NCBI RefSeq assembly: GCF_027922325.1
Contig: NZ_BSFL01000001.1
Coordinates: 613,609 to 677,608, forward strand
DNA from: Methylopila turkensis
Lineage (GTDB): Bacteria > Pseudomonadota > Alphaproteobacteria > Rhizobiales > Methylopilaceae
DNA length: 64,000 nucleotides
Reading direction: 5' to 3'
The number at the start of each line of letters is the position of its first letter. The first letter of the stretch is position 1. The position numbers and the translations under genes are program-made. This document shows, piece by piece, positions 37,534-46,948 of the stretch. The notes below the pieces were generated by a model that saw only the letters and a program-made list of their open reading frames with translations, was not told the DNA's origin and made no database searches.

Positions 37534-38483
37534 CCGCCATGCTCCGCGCCGCAGCCACCGACCTCGCCGAGCGTTACCCGCTGCGCCCGTTCCCGATCGA
37601 GCATCAGCTCGTGGGCCATCCGCTGTTGCAGCTTCCGCGCCTGATCGAGCTGACCAAGCAGCTCGAGAAGGACCGGATCGAGTACAACTCCGGCAAGCTC
37701 AATCCGAACCAGAAGGCCGAGGACACGCCGCTCGTCGACCTGCCGCCGGAGGAAGTCGTCGCGAAGATCGAGACCGCCGGCGCCTGGATGGTGCTGAAGC
37801 GCGTCGAAAGCGTGCCGGAGTATCGCGCCCTGCTCGAGGAGGCGCTCGGCTCCCTCGCCCGCGCCCTCGGCCATGCCAATCTCGACGCCGCCAACTTCCG
37901 TGACATCGAGGGCTACATCTTCGTGTCCTCCGCGAACTCGGTGACGCCGTTCCATTGCGACAACGAGGACAATTTCTTCGTGCAGGTGCACGGCCCTAAG
38001 TTCTTCCATCTGTTCGACAACGAGGACCGCTCGCTGGTCTCCGAGGAGGATCTGGAGAGCGCGCCGTCGAAGCACCGCAACCTGACCTACGATCCCAAGT
38101 TCGAGAGCCGGGCCACGGTCTACGACCTGAAGCCGGGCCAGGGCGTGTTCGTGCCCTACCAGGTGCCGCACTGGGTGCGCACCGGCGACAGCTACTCGAT
38201 CTCGATGGCGATCACCTGGCGCTCCGCCGCGGTGGTGCGGCACAACAAGCTGATCTTCATGAACGCCTGGCTGCGCGAGAAGGGCTTTCCGCAGGCTGCG
38301 CCCGGCGCGAAGCCGGCGCTCGACGGGCTGAAGGTCGCGGCCTACACCGCCGCGCGGTCGGCGCTCGAGCCGCTGCGCAAGAGCGAGCGCATGCGCCGCC
38401 TGCTCCGCTCGGTCGTCTTCGGCAAGAAGGCCAACTACTTCTACGAGGCGCAGAAAGCCGCCGAGCAGAAGAAGGCGGCCTGA
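37530..38483 (+). CDS. Cupin-like / JmjC-type protein
   Basis: 317 residues, starting inside the flippase stop (ATGA). A JmjC/cupin_8 core carries H-x-D in SVTPFHCDNEDNFFVQVHG and the distal His in GQGVFVPYQVPHWVRTGD, so an Fe(II)- or 2-oxoglutarate-type metal site is likely. The Lys normally binding 2-oxoglutarate may be the one in GPKFFHLF. Similar proteins near glycan loci are annotated as transcription factor or cupin-like, without proof. Coupling to the flippase-acetyltransferase suggests hydroxylation of a glycan, protein or acyl group. Confidence 0.75.
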   Translation: MTAMLRAAATDLAERYPLRPFPIEHQLVGHPLLQLPRLIELTKQLEKDRIEYNSGKLNPNQKAEDTPLVDLPPEEVVAKIETAGAWMVLKRVESVPEYRALLEEALGSLARALGHANLDAANFRDIEGYIFVSSANSVTPFHCDNEDNFFVQVHGPKFFHLFDNEDRSLVSEEDLESAPSKHRNLTYDPKFESRATVYDLKPGQGVFVPYQVPHWVRTGDSYSISMAITWRSAAVVRHNKLIFMNAWLREKGFPQAAPGAKPALDGLKVAAYTAARSALEPLRKSERMRRLLRSVVFGKKANYFYEAQKAAEQKKAA

Positions 38484-38495
38484 CGTCGACACGTC

Positions 38496-38530
38496 GTCAT
38501 CCCGGACGGGCGAAGCCCGATCCGGGATGC
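38496..38530. repeat. Short GTCATCCCGG-type palindrome
   Basis: GTCATCCCGGA...TCCGGGATGC forms a stem of about 10 bp; inside it CGGGCGAAGCCCG is a second hairpin. It is a single unit of the family whose arms frame the cluster at 1696-1912, placed between the convergent cupin and acyl-CoA synthetase genes. Confidence 0.65.
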
Positions 38531-38549
38531 ATCGCTGCGGCCGGGAACG

Positions 38550-40169
38550 TCATTCCCGCTCGCGGAGCAGCCGGCGGATCACCTTGCCCGTGGTGGTCAG
38601 CGGCAGTTCCGGCACGAACACGACCTCGCGCGGGTATTCGTGGCTCGACAGCCGCGCGCGGACGAAGGCTTTGATCTCGTCGACCAGCGCTGGGCCTCCT
38701 TCGACGCCGGGCTTGAGCTGCACAAAGGCCTTCACGATCGAGGTGCGCACGGCGTCCGGCTTGCCGACGACGGCGGCGAGCGCCACCGCTGGGTGCCGCG
38801 AGAGGCAGTCCTCGATCTCGCCCGGCCCGATGCGGTAGCCCGACGAGGTGATGACGTCGTCCTCGCGGCCGACGAAGCGGACATAGCCGTCCTCGTCCAT
38901 CACCGCCTGGTCGCCCGTCAGCAGCCACTCGCCGTCGAACTTGTCGGCTGTCGCCTGCGGCTTGCCCCAATATTCCAGGAACGTGACGGGGTGCGGCTGG
39001 CGCACACGGATCTCGCCGGGCTCTCCGGGGCCGCAGCGGCGGCCGTCGGCGGCGAACAGCGCGACCTCGGCGCCCGGCGTGGCCTTGCCGATCGCCCCCG
39101 GCTTCGACACGCCGAGCGCGGCGGCCGACGACAGCACGTAATTGCACTCCGTCTGGCCGTAGACCTCGTTGACGGTCAGGCCGAGCGCTTCCTTCGCCCA
39201 CAGGAACGTCGCCTCGCCGAGCTGCTCGCCGGCGGAGACGGCGGACCTCAGCGCGAAACGGTGGCGCTCGCGTGGGCGCTCCACCGCCGACATCAGCCTC
39301 AGCGCCGTGGGCGGCACGAACACGTTGCGCAGCTTCGCCTCGTCCATGAGCGCGAAGGCGGCCTCGGGATCGAACTTCGTCGTCGGCTGCGCGACCAGCG
39401 GCACCCCGTAGTGCAGCGCGGGCATCGCGAGGTTGAGCAGGCCGCCCGCCCAGGCCCAGTCCGCCGGCGTCCAGGCCCGGTCGTCCGGGCGCGGGAGGAA
39501 ATCATGGGTCAGGCGGAAGCCTGGCAGATGGCCGATCAGCACCCGCCCGCCATGCAGCGCGCCCTTGGGCGGCCCCGTGGTGCCGGAGGTGTAGATCATC
39601 AGCGCCGGATCGTCGGGGCCGAGCGCGAGCTCCGGCGGGGACTCGCCGGTGGTGGTCAGCGCCGCATAGTCCAGCGCGTCGCCGTCCGCGCCGTCGACCG
39701 ACACGACGACTTCGAGCGCGGGCAGCGGCTCCGCGATCTCGCGGAGCTTCGCAAGCCCGGCCGCGGTGGTGACGATCGCCCGCGTTCCCGAATCCGCCAG
39801 CCGGTAGGACAGCGCATCCGGCCCGAAGGCGAGCGCGAGCGGCATGGCGACGGCGCCGAGGCGCGAGGCCGCCACATGGGCGACGATCGCCTCCGGCCCC
39901 TGCGGCAGCAGCACGGCGATGCGGTCGCCGCGACCGACTCCCCGCTTCGCGAGCGCGGCGGCGAGCGCCAGCGATTGGCGTCTGAGTTCGCCGTAGGTTG
40001 TGACGTCGAGCGCCGCGCCTGGCCGTTTCAGCAGGATCGCGGGCCGGTCCGGCTCGAGCCGCGCGAAGCGGTCGCAGATCGCCTCGGCGATCGAGAACCG
40101 CTCCGGCAGACGCCAGCGAAAGTTCGCGCTCAACCGCGCATGGTCACGTATCTCAGGCAGCATGCTCAT
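38550..40169 (-). CDS. AMP-dependent acyl-CoA synthetase (medium-chain/acetyl-CoA synthetase-like)
   Basis: 539 residues from ATG 40169, preceded by GAGGA; an upstream in-frame start (40319) would add 50 unlikely residues. Motifs: MIYTSGTTGPPKGALHGGR (AMP loop), NEVYGQTECNYVLSSAAA, EWLLTGDQAVMDEDGYVRFVGREDDVITSSGYRIGPGEIE, and the catalytic Lys in LPLTTTGKVIRRLLRE. This layout fits acetyl-CoA synthetase-like enzymes that activate short or medium acids. Substrate not determinable from sequence. Confidence 0.87.
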   Translation of the reverse strand: MSMLPEIRDHARLSANFRWRLPERFSIAEAICDRFARLEPDRPAILLKRPGAALDVTTYGELRRQSLALAAALAKRGVGRGDRIAVLLPQGPEAIVAHVAASRLGAVAMPLALAFGPDALSYRLADSGTRAIVTTAAGLAKLREIAEPLPALEVVVSVDGADGDALDYAALTTTGESPPELALGPDDPALMIYTSGTTGPPKGALHGGRVLIGHLPGFRLTHDFLPRPDDRAWTPADWAWAGGLLNLAMPALHYGVPLVAQPTTKFDPEAAFALMDEAKLRNVFVPPTALRLMSAVERPRERHRFALRSAVSAGEQLGEATFLWAKEALGLTVNEVYGQTECNYVLSSAAALGVSKPGAIGKATPGAEVALFAADGRRCGPGEPGEIRVRQPHPVTFLEYWGKPQATADKFDGEWLLTGDQAVMDEDGYVRFVGREDDVITSSGYRIGPGEIEDCLSRHPAVALAAVVGKPDAVRTSIVKAFVQLKPGVEGGPALVDEIKAFVRARLSSHEYPREVVFVPELPLTTTGKVIRRLLRERE

Positions 40170-40251
40170 ATCCGTCCTCGCCGCTGCGGGGTCTGCGCCC
40201 GGCGGCGGAAGATGGTATGAACCGGCGGAGAGCTCGCGAGAACCGGGACTA

Positions 40252-40764
40252 ATGAGCGAACGCATATGCGGAGAATGCACCCTCTGCTGCAAGGTGATGG
40301 CGATCTCCGCTCTCGGCAAGCCGATGGGGCGCTGGTGTCCGCACTGCGCGCCGGGACGCGGCTGCGGAACCTATGAGACGCGGCCGGAGGAGTGCCGCAC
40401 CTTCCACTGCCTTTGGCTGTCGCGGGAGACGCTCGGCCCGGAATGGCGGCCGGACCGCGCCAAGTTCGTGATCTACGGCTCGCCGGCGCGCGACGCCCTG
40501 ATCGTTCAGGTCGATCCCGGCGCACCGTCGGCGTGGCGGCGCGATCCGTATCACACAACCTTCCGGGCATGGTCGCGGGCCGCGGCCGTCGAGCGCCAGC
40601 ATCTCGTGGTGATGGTCGGGGAGCAGGCGACCGTCATCCTGCCGGATCGCGACGTTCCGCTCGGGCACGTGCGGCCGGGCGACCGCATCCTCTCGCGTCG
40701 GGTGGTCGTGAACGGCCGCGAAACGATCGAGCCACGGGTCGAAAGGGCCGTCGCTGGTTCTTAA
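40252..40764 (+). CDS. Cys-rich YkgJ-like metal cluster protein
   Basis: 170 residues. The N-terminal 60 residues hold many Cys: [11 protein letters not shown] (Cys6, 9, 12, 13), [25 protein letters not shown]. This is the pattern of YkgJ/UPF0153-type proteins thought to bind zinc or an iron-sulfur cluster. The remainder is without known motifs. Its TAA overlaps the TAA of the convergent rppH in a TTAA palindrome. It is divergent from the acyl-CoA synthetase gene with 82 bases between. Confidence 0.7.
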   Translation: MSERICGECTLCCKVMAISALGKPMGRWCPHCAPGRGCGTYETRPEECRTFHCLWLSRETLGPEWRPDRAKFVIYGSPARDALIVQVDPGAPSAWRRDPYHTTFRAWSRAAAVERQHLVVMVGEQATVILPDRDVPLGHVRPGDRILSRRVVVNGRETIEPRVERAVAGS

Positions 40765-41267
40765 CGCGAGGGGCCCCGCTCGGCGAGATGGCCGAACGCC
40801 TTCACCACATTGACATAGACGCCGCGCTTGAACGGAACGATCAAGGTCGGCAGCTCCGACATGTCGGCCCAGCGCCACTCGGAGAATTCCGGCTTGTGGC
40901 CCGCCGGCGCCAGATCGATCTCATCGGGCGCGCCGGTGAACCGGAAGGCGAACCAGCGCTGGGTCTGACCGCCATACTTCCCGTTGCGGGTGCGCGCCAT
41001 CACGTCCGGCGGGAAGTCGTAGTTGAACCAGTCGCGGGCTTCCTCGATGAGCTCCGCCGAGGTGACGCCTGTCTCCTCGCGCAGTTCGCGCAGCGCCGCT
41101 TGCAATGGAGCCTCGCCGCGGTCGATGCCGCCCTGCGGCATCTGCCACTCATAGGCCGGCTCCCGCGGCTCGACATCGCCGCCGCGACGGCGGCCGATGA
41201 ACACCTTGCCCTCGTGATTGAGCAGCATGATGCCGACGCAGCGGCGATAAGGCAGCCGCGGCGCCAT
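40761..41267 (-). CDS. rppH: RNA pyrophosphohydrolase RppH (Nudix)
   Basis: 168 residues from [15 protein letters not shown]. The Nudix box is complete ([22 protein letters not shown]), and [15 protein letters not shown] and the C-terminal FGHLAER are typical of RppH. It removes pyrophosphate from 5'-triphosphorylated RNA and so starts mRNA decay. The ATG overlaps the preceding stop by one base (TGATG), making it the last gene of the envC-ctpA-deacetylase-rppH series. Confidence 0.93.
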   Translation of the reverse strand: MAPRLPYRRCVGIMLLNHEGKVFIGRRRGGDVEPREPAYEWQMPQGGIDRGEAPLQAALRELREETGVTSAELIEEARDWFNYDFPPDVMARTRNGKYGGQTQRWFAFRFTGAPDEIDLAPAGHKPEFSEWRWADMSELPTLIVPFKRGVYVNVVKAFGHLAERGPSR

Positions 41268-42493
41268 CACGATGGCCCCTGCGCGCCGGCCGCGGCGCTG
41301 ACGGGCACGAGCGTCACGCCGCGCGCCGCAAGCCCTTCCCGCCACGCCGCGATCCGCTTCAGCGTGAGCGGCGAGGCGCCAAGCTGCCCCACCGAAACAA
41401 GGCCCGGTTTGGCCTTCGCCTCGTTCTCGAGTCGCGCCAGCGCCGCGTCGATGGCGGCGGCGTCCGGCGTGCGGTCGATCGCGATCGCTCCGCCGCCCGC
41501 ATGCGGGAGCCCGGCCTGGGCGGCGGCGGCCTCGGACCGATCCCCGCGCCCGCCCGCCCCGACGAACATCAGGCCGCGGCGGGCGAGTTCGGCGAACATC
41601 GGCTGCAGGGCGTCCGCGTTCTCGAGGAAGCGTCCGCCCGCGAGCGGCGTGACGCCGACGTAACCGGCGGCGCGTCCGAGCGACCAGCGCAGCCGCTCCA
41701 GATTGGCGGAGGCCGGCAGGCTCGTCAGCAGCGTCTGGGGACCGGGATCATTCGCGGGGAAATCGAAGGGCTCCATCGGGGCCTGGACGAACACCTCGCG
41801 GCCATCTTGGCGCGCTCGGCCGATCTGCTCCGCGACATCGCCGGCGTAAGGCAGGAAGGCGGCGGACACCTCGGGCGGCAGCGCCCTCAGCGCCTCGTCG
41901 GTCGCGTCGCGGCTGACGCCGAGACCGGTCACCAGCAGAGCGACGCGCGCGCCTCCGCCGGGCGCGCTCGTCGCCGGTCGGGCATAGAGATCGAGCGGCC
42001 GCCGCCCGTCCGGGGCGATGCGCGGCAAGGCGCCGTATCGGCTGTCCTCGAGCAGCGCCTTGTCCACAGCGCCGGGCCCGAGCCGACCGGAGCTGGAACG
42101 CAGTCCGGCGCTGGACGCGGACGCGCCGGACGGACCGTCGCTCGCTCCGGGCACCGAGATGATCACCGGGCCCTTTTTCGGCATCGCGTCGCCGGGGCGG
42201 ATGACCGGCACGCCGTCGCGCATGATGGGGGACGGCGCTCCCTCCGGGCCGGGCTTCGGCTCGGCCGGAGCCGCCGCAGCCGAACGCGGGATGCGGCGTT
42301 CGATCGAGGCGACGGCGGACGGCTCGCCGCCCATGGGATCGTCGACGAACAGAATCCAGCCTCCGACGAACAGGAGGATGGAGCCGACGACGACGGCGGC
42401 GACAGCGACCGGATCGGAGAAACGGCCGACGCGACGCGACGCGCGGCCGGCGGCGCGCGGCGTCATCGGGCTCTCGATATCGTCGTGCGTCAT
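41267..42493 (-). CDS. Divergent polysaccharide deacetylase family protein (YibQ-like)
   Basis: 408 residues: a cytoplasmic N terminus, one membrane helix ([22 protein letters not shown], about residues 28-50), a Pro/Ser/Ala-rich linker, and from about residue 165 a divergent polysaccharide deacetylase domain ([65 protein letters not shown]). It regularly follows ctpA in alphaproteobacteria. Likely a periplasmic envelope carbohydrate esterase, or an inactive relative; catalytic metal ligands are not obvious by eye. Confidence 0.85.
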   Translation of the reverse strand: MTHDDIESPMTPRAAGRASRRVGRFSDPVAVAAVVVGSILLFVGGWILFVDDPMGGEPSAVASIERRIPRSAAAAPAEPKPGPEGAPSPIMRDGVPVIRPGDAMPKKGPVIISVPGASDGPSGASASSAGLRSSSGRLGPGAVDKALLEDSRYGALPRIAPDGRRPLDLYARPATSAPGGGARVALLVTGLGVSRDATDEALRALPPEVSAAFLPYAGDVAEQIGRARQDGREVFVQAPMEPFDFPANDPGPQTLLTSLPASANLERLRWSLGRAAGYVGVTPLAGGRFLENADALQPMFAELARRGLMFVGAGGRGDRSEAAAAQAGLPHAGGGAIAIDRTPDAAAIDAALARLENEAKAKPGLVSVGQLGASPLTLKRIAAWREGLAARGVTLVPVSAAAGAQGPS

Positions 42494-42611
42494 CGCTCCC
42501 GAGCCGGTTCGAATCGGCCGCGCCGAAGTTGGGAGCCAGCATAACGGATTCGTGCGAAGGCCGCCCGGAGCATGACGCGCCGGGCGGCCCCCAAGGCTTT
42601 GCGCTTTCGGT

Positions 42612-43946
42612 TTAGTTCGCGCTCGACGACTTGGCCGAGGGCGGGAAGTTCGCGTTGCTCTGAATGCCGCGCAGCAGATCGAGCGCGTAGTTGAGCTGCT
42701 TGTCGTCCTTCTTGTCGGTCGGGACATAGGCCGACGAGCCGGAGGCTTCGTCCTCGCCGTTCTTTAGGTGTCCCTTCAAGCCGGCCTCGCCCTTGGTCTC
42801 GTCCTTGCCCTTCACGTCCTCGGGGATCTCCTGGACGCTCTCGATGTCCGGAACGATGCCCTTGGCCTGGATCGACTTGCCCGACGGCGTGTAGTAGCGC
42901 GCGGTGGTGAGCCGGATGGCGCCGTTGCCGCCGAGCGGGATGATGGTCTGCACCGAGCCCTTGCCGAACGAGCGCGTGCCCAGCACCGTCGCGCGGCGGT
43001 GGTCCTGCAGCGCGCCGGCCACGATCTCGGACGCCGAGGCCGACCCGCCGTTCACCAGCACGATGATCGGCTTGCCCTTGGCGAGGTCGCCCGGCCGGGC
43101 GTTGAAGCGCTGCGACTCGTCGGGGTTGCGGCCGCGGGTGGAGACGATCTCGCCACGCTCCAGGAACGCGTCGGAGACCGCGATCGCCTGGTCGAGCAGA
43201 CCGCCCGGATTGTTGCGAAGATCGAGGACGTAGCCCTTGAACTTGTCCTTGGCGATCTTGGAGTCCGTGTCGTCCAGCGCCTTCTTCAGGCCCTCGAAGG
43301 TCTGCTGGTTGAACTGGCTGACGCGGATGTAGCCGATGTCGTCGCCCTCGACGTTCGACTTCACCGAGCGAATGCGGATGATGTCGCGAACGATCTTGAT
43401 CTTGACCGGCTCGGCCGCGCCCTCTCGGGTCACCGTCAGCTCGATCGGCGTGTTGACCGGCCCGCGCATCTTCTCGACCGCCTGGTTCAGGCTGAGGCCC
43501 TGGATCGCCTGCCCGTCGAGATGGGTGATGATGTCCTTGGCCCGCACGCCCGCGCGCGCCGCCGGCGTGTCGTCGATCGCGCCCTCGACGCGAACCTGAT
43601 TCTCGAACATCTGGACTTCGATGCCGAGGCCGCCGAACTCGCCGTTGGTCTGGACCTGCATGTCCTTGAACGCCTTGGCGTCCATGAAGCTCGAATGCGG
43701 GTCGAGGCCGGAGAGCATGCCGTTGACGGCGCCCTCGATCAGCTTGGCGTCGTCGGGCTTTTCGACATAGTCGGAACGCACCCGCTCGAAGACGTCGCCG
43801 AACAGGTTGAGCTGCTTGTAGGTGTCGGCGGAGCCTGCGGCTTCCGCGGGGGTGCCGCCGAAGAACGCCTTCGGCTGCAGCGCCATGCCGGCCGCGGACG
43901 CTCCGAAGACGGCCCCGAGCAGGACCAGAGAAACTTTCCGCATCAT
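42612..43946 (-). CDS. ctpA: Carboxy-terminal processing protease CtpA (family S41)
   Basis: 444 residues from MMRKVSLVLLGAVFGASAAG, a signal peptide or anchor. It has a PDZ domain (about residues 85-175: GGLGIEVQMFENQVRVEGAIDDTPAARAGV), and a tail-specific protease core with the catalytic Ser in NGGSASASEIVAGAL and the Lys in GTRSFGKGSVQ. It cleaves periplasmic proteins at their C termini and is tied to cell-wall hydrolase control. Its start overlaps the envC stop (ATGA), which is the normal alphaproteobacterial order. Confidence 0.94.
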   Translation of the reverse strand: MMRKVSLVLLGAVFGASAAGMALQPKAFFGGTPAEAAGSADTYKQLNLFGDVFERVRSDYVEKPDDAKLIEGAVNGMLSGLDPHSSFMDAKAFKDMQVQTNGEFGGLGIEVQMFENQVRVEGAIDDTPAARAGVRAKDIITHLDGQAIQGLSLNQAVEKMRGPVNTPIELTVTREGAAEPVKIKIVRDIIRIRSVKSNVEGDDIGYIRVSQFNQQTFEGLKKALDDTDSKIAKDKFKGYVLDLRNNPGGLLDQAIAVSDAFLERGEIVSTRGRNPDESQRFNARPGDLAKGKPIIVLVNGGSASASEIVAGALQDHRRATVLGTRSFGKGSVQTIIPLGGNGAIRLTTARYYTPSGKSIQAKGIVPDIESVQEIPEDVKGKDETKGEAGLKGHLKNGEDEASGSSAYVPTDKKDDKQLNYALDLLRGIQSNANFPPSAKSSSAN

Positions 43947-45211
43947 CCGCCCACCTTCTCGCCTGGGACGCCCGCCCACCATGGTGACGGGTCGATCGCG
44001 CCGCCGTTCTTGCGGAATTCGACGTAGAGAACAGGCCGGGATTCGCCGGCGGCTCTCTCCGCCCCTGACGGATCGCCACGCATCGTCGCAACCGGTTCGC
44101 CTGCAAGAACGAACTGTTTCAGGCCGACCGTGATCCGCTCCATTCCCGCAAGGAGGACATGATAGCCGCCGCCGGCGTCAAGGATCAAGAGTTGCCCGTA
44201 CGACCGGAACGGTCCGGCATAGACCACCCACCCGTCGCAGGGCGCGCTGACGGGCGCGCCGGCCCGCGCGGCGATCGACAGGCCCTGCGCATGACCGCCG
44301 GAAGCGTCGGCGCGTCCGAAGTCGCTCAACCGCCTGCCGGCGACCGGCAGAGGCAGTTTTCCACGCGTGCTTTCGAACGGAGCGGCGGGCGCGAGCCGCG
44401 CGGCCTGCCGCAGCGAATCGGCGTCGCCCTTGCGGCGCTCGGCCTTTGCGGCCAGTTCGGCGGCGGCGCGCGCCTCGGCCGCCTCGCGCTCCACGCGGCC
44501 GACCAGCGCTTCGAGGTCGAGCACCTGCCGGCCGAGCGTCTGCGAGGCCGAAGCCTCCGCCGCGAGATCGCTCTGGCGCTGGCCGAGCTGCCGCTGCCGC
44601 TCTTCGATCAGCGCTTCGAGCCGGGCGCGCTCGGCGCCGAGACCTTCGATCTCCCGCGCCAGACGATCGCGCTCGTCTGTCATCATGCCCTTGAGGCGGA
44701 CCATCTCGCGCAGGTCCGAGCCCAGCGCTTCGGCCTCGGCGCGCATGTCGGGCACCACGGCCCCGAGCAGGATCGCGGAGCGCACGGCCTCCAGCGCGTC
44801 GCGCGGACGCACCAGCAGCGCCGGCGGCGGCTTGCGGCCCATGCGCTGCAGCGCGGCGATCACCTCCGCAAGCACGTCGCGGCGGGCAAGCAGCGACTGC
44901 CTGAGCTGGCGCTCCGATTCACTGAGCTCCGAAAGCTTGGATTCGCTCGCGGAGACCTGCGGCTCGCGTTCGCGTATGGAGGCCGCGGCCGCGATCAGCG
45001 CCTCCTGCAGCTTGCCGCTCTCGCCCCTCAGCGCCTCCACCTCGGCCGCGACCCGCTCGCGCCGCTCCTCGGCCCGCTTCAGCGTCTCGCGCGCCTCGTC
45101 GAGCGCGCGCCGCTGGTCGAAGGCCTGCGGAGGCTCCTGCGCGGGCGCGGCATGCGAAGCCGCAAGCGCGGCGCCGAGGGCGCAGGCGCGAAGAAGGCGA
45201 TGACGGACCAT
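43943..45211 (-). CDS. EnvC-like murein hydrolase activator (degenerate LytM/M23)
   Basis: 422 residues. Signal peptide (RACALGAALAASHAAPAQ), two long coiled-coil segments (residues about 28-110 and 165-265) and a C-terminal LytM fold (GLSIAARAGAPVSAPCDGWVVYAGPFRSYGQLLILDAGGGYHVLLAGM). The zinc ligands of active M23 enzymes are missing: the HxxxD position reads HAQGLS, and the final HxH is replaced by LLAG. It should therefore activate amidases at the septum, like EnvC, rather than cut peptidoglycan. It is coupled to ctpA by an ATGA overlap. Confidence 0.88.
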   Translation of the reverse strand: MVRHRLLRACALGAALAASHAAPAQEPPQAFDQRRALDEARETLKRAEERRERVAAEVEALRGESGKLQEALIAAAASIREREPQVSASESKLSELSESERQLRQSLLARRDVLAEVIAALQRMGRKPPPALLVRPRDALEAVRSAILLGAVVPDMRAEAEALGSDLREMVRLKGMMTDERDRLAREIEGLGAERARLEALIEERQRQLGQRQSDLAAEASASQTLGRQVLDLEALVGRVEREAAEARAAAELAAKAERRKGDADSLRQAARLAPAAPFESTRGKLPLPVAGRRLSDFGRADASGGHAQGLSIAARAGAPVSAPCDGWVVYAGPFRSYGQLLILDAGGGYHVLLAGMERITVGLKQFVLAGEPVATMRGDPSGAERAAGESRPVLYVEFRKNGGAIDPSPWWAGVPGEKVGG

Positions 45212-45296
45212 GACGCTATTGGAGCCGGATCGAGGTTTACGTTTCGCTAACCACCTGACGGGTTTTGCGGCGCGTCGCAACGTCGTGAGCCGAGCG

Positions 45297-45779
45297 TCAC
45301 GCGCGGTGATAGGGATGGCCCGCGAGGATGGTCGCGGCGCGGTAGAGCTGTTCGGCCAGCAGAACCCGGACGATCTGATGCGGCCAAGTCATCGCTCCGA
45401 AGGCGACGCGCGCGCTCGCCCGGGCCAGCAGGTCGGCGGCGAGCCCGTCGGCCCCGCCGATGACGAAGGCGACGCCCGCCGCCCCATCGTCCCGGCGACG
45501 GCCGAGATCGGCCGCAAAAGCCTCGCTGCCCGGCGACTTTCCGCCTTCGTCGAGGGCGTAGATCAGAAGCTTGGGATCGAGCGCCGCGGAGAGAGCCGCC
45601 GCCTCGTCGCGCTTGCGATCCTCAGGACGGCGCGCGCGGCTTTCGTCGAGCTCGACCACCTCGACCGGCCCGAGCGCCACGCCGCGGCCAACCTGACCCG
45701 CGCGCTCGAGATAGCGCGCCACGAGCTCGCGCTCAGGCCCGGCCTTCAGCCGGCCTATGGCCGCGACGACGACGCGCAT
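45297..45779 (-). CDS. rlmH: 23S rRNA (pseudouridine1915-N3)-methyltransferase RlmH
   Basis: 160 residues with the SPOUT-knot signatures of RlmH: LIYALDEGGKSPGSEAFAADL, FVIGGADGLAADLLARA, and the C-terminal TWPHQIVRVLLAEQLYRAATILAGHPYHR. It methylates pseudouridine 1915 in helix 69 of 23S rRNA on the 70S ribosome. It follows rsfS by 14 bases, in the common order. Confidence 0.96.
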   Translation of the reverse strand: MRVVVAAIGRLKAGPERELVARYLERAGQVGRGVALGPVEVVELDESRARRPEDRKRDEAAALSAALDPKLLIYALDEGGKSPGSEAFAADLGRRRDDGAAGVAFVIGGADGLAADLLARASARVAFGAMTWPHQIVRVLLAEQLYRAATILAGHPYHRA

Positions 45780-45793
45780 CGGCGCTCAGACGA

Positions 45794-46141
45794 TCAGGAG
45801 ACCGCGCCTTCGACCGGGCGGCCGGACGACCACATCTTCTCGAGATTGTAGAACGTCCGGACCTCGGGCCTGAACAGGTGGACGATCACGTCGCCCGCAT
45901 CGATCAGAACCCAGTCGCAATGCGGCAGGCCTTCGACCAGAGCCTTGCCGTGGCCCTGCGTCCTGAGCTCCTCGACCAGCTTGTCGGCGATGGCGCCTAC
46001 ATGGCGGTTCGAGCGACCCGTGGCGATCACCATCTCGTCGGCCAGCGCGGATTTCCCGCGCAGGTCGATGACCACGGTGTCTTCCGCCTTGTTGTCGTCG
46101 AGCACATCGAGGATGAGATGAAGCAGCGCCGGGTTCGCCAT
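45794..46141 (-). CDS. rsfS: Ribosomal silencing factor RsfS
   Basis: 115 residues with KAEDTVVIDLRGKSALADEMVIATGRSNRHVGAIAD and the C-terminal VHLFRPEVRTFYNLEKMW typical of RsfS (Iojap/YbeB). It binds L14 on the large subunit and blocks subunit joining in starvation. The frame continues upstream (ALKETPRATSHIGGGSPD before the Met), so an alternative non-ATG start giving about 20 more residues is possible. Confidence 0.94.
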   Translation of the reverse strand: MANPALLHLILDVLDDNKAEDTVVIDLRGKSALADEMVIATGRSNRHVGAIADKLVEELRTQGHGKALVEGLPHCDWVLIDAGDVIVHLFRPEVRTFYNLEKMWSSGRPVEGAVS

Positions 46142-46265
46142 ATCGGGCGAGCCGCCGCCGATATGAGACGTCGCGCGCGGCGTCTCCTTCAGCGCTGTGG
46201 TGGACAGAGGTCTGTTCCCTTCCGTCAGCTGTCCTCAAGCCGGAGTCATCTCCAGCTCAAAAAGA

Positions 46266-46892
46266 TTAATGGCGAAACCGCCCGTTTTTCAACTCTCGCG
46301 ACGCGGGTTTCGCTTTTCGGCCGTTCACTTCTTTCCGCGCGGCCCTCAGCGCGGTCGAAGACAGCGCGGAGCGTGGCCCGTGCAGGAAGACCCAGGCCGG
46401 CGGGGCAAGCCGCGGCACGACCGCCGCCAGCCGCTCCGGAACGCGGGCGCCGGCAAGCCTGAGCGCGGCCGGCGCCCGCTTGGACCCAAGCGTGGCCCCG
46501 GGCCGGTCGACGACCGCGATCGGGGCGAGATCGGCGATGGCGCGCCAGCGCTCCCAGCGGTGGAAGCCGCCGAGATTGTCGGCGCCCATGATCCAGACGA
46601 AGGCGACGCCCGGACACCGGCGCCGCAACCAACCGAGCACGTCGAAGGTGCGCCGCGTGCCGAGCGCGGCCTCGACGCCGGTGACGACGATGCGGGGATG
46701 GTTCGCGATCCGCCGCGCCGCCGCCATGCGTTCCGCGAGAGGGCGCAGTTCGGCGCCGTCCTTCAACGGGTTGCCGGGCGTGACGAGCCACCAGACCCTG
46801 TCGAGCCGCAGCCGCCGCATGGCGACCAACGCGGCGAGGCGATGGCCCTCGTGCGGCGGATTGAACGATCCGCCGAACAGGCCGATCCGCAT
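46266..46892 (-). CDS. nadD: Nicotinate-nucleotide adenylyltransferase NadD
   Basis: 208 residues from MRIGLFGGSFNPPHEGHR, the nucleotidyltransferase GxFxPxHxGH motif. Further conserved parts are WWLVTPGNPLK, FVWIMGADNLGGFHRW and the SSTALR motif near the end. The enzyme makes nicotinate adenine dinucleotide in NAD synthesis. It lies between proA and rsfS, as in many alphaproteobacteria. Confidence 0.95.
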   Translation of the reverse strand: MRIGLFGGSFNPPHEGHRLAALVAMRRLRLDRVWWLVTPGNPLKDGAELRPLAERMAAARRIANHPRIVVTGVEAALGTRRTFDVLGWLRRRCPGVAFVWIMGADNLGGFHRWERWRAIADLAPIAVVDRPGATLGSKRAPAALRLAGARVPERLAAVVPRLAPPAWVFLHGPRSALSSTALRAARKEVNGRKAKPASRELKNGRFRH

Positions 46893-46948
46893 GCCCGGAG
46901 CGTGCGGCGGCGGGACGACCCTCCCGCAGGCGGCGCCCGAGGCCCGTT

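Noticed and set aside
45786..46238. Alternative minus-strand frame overlapping rsfS with a longer N terminus
   Set aside because: It is out of frame with the conserved RsfS sequence and has an Arg-rich, motif-free product.
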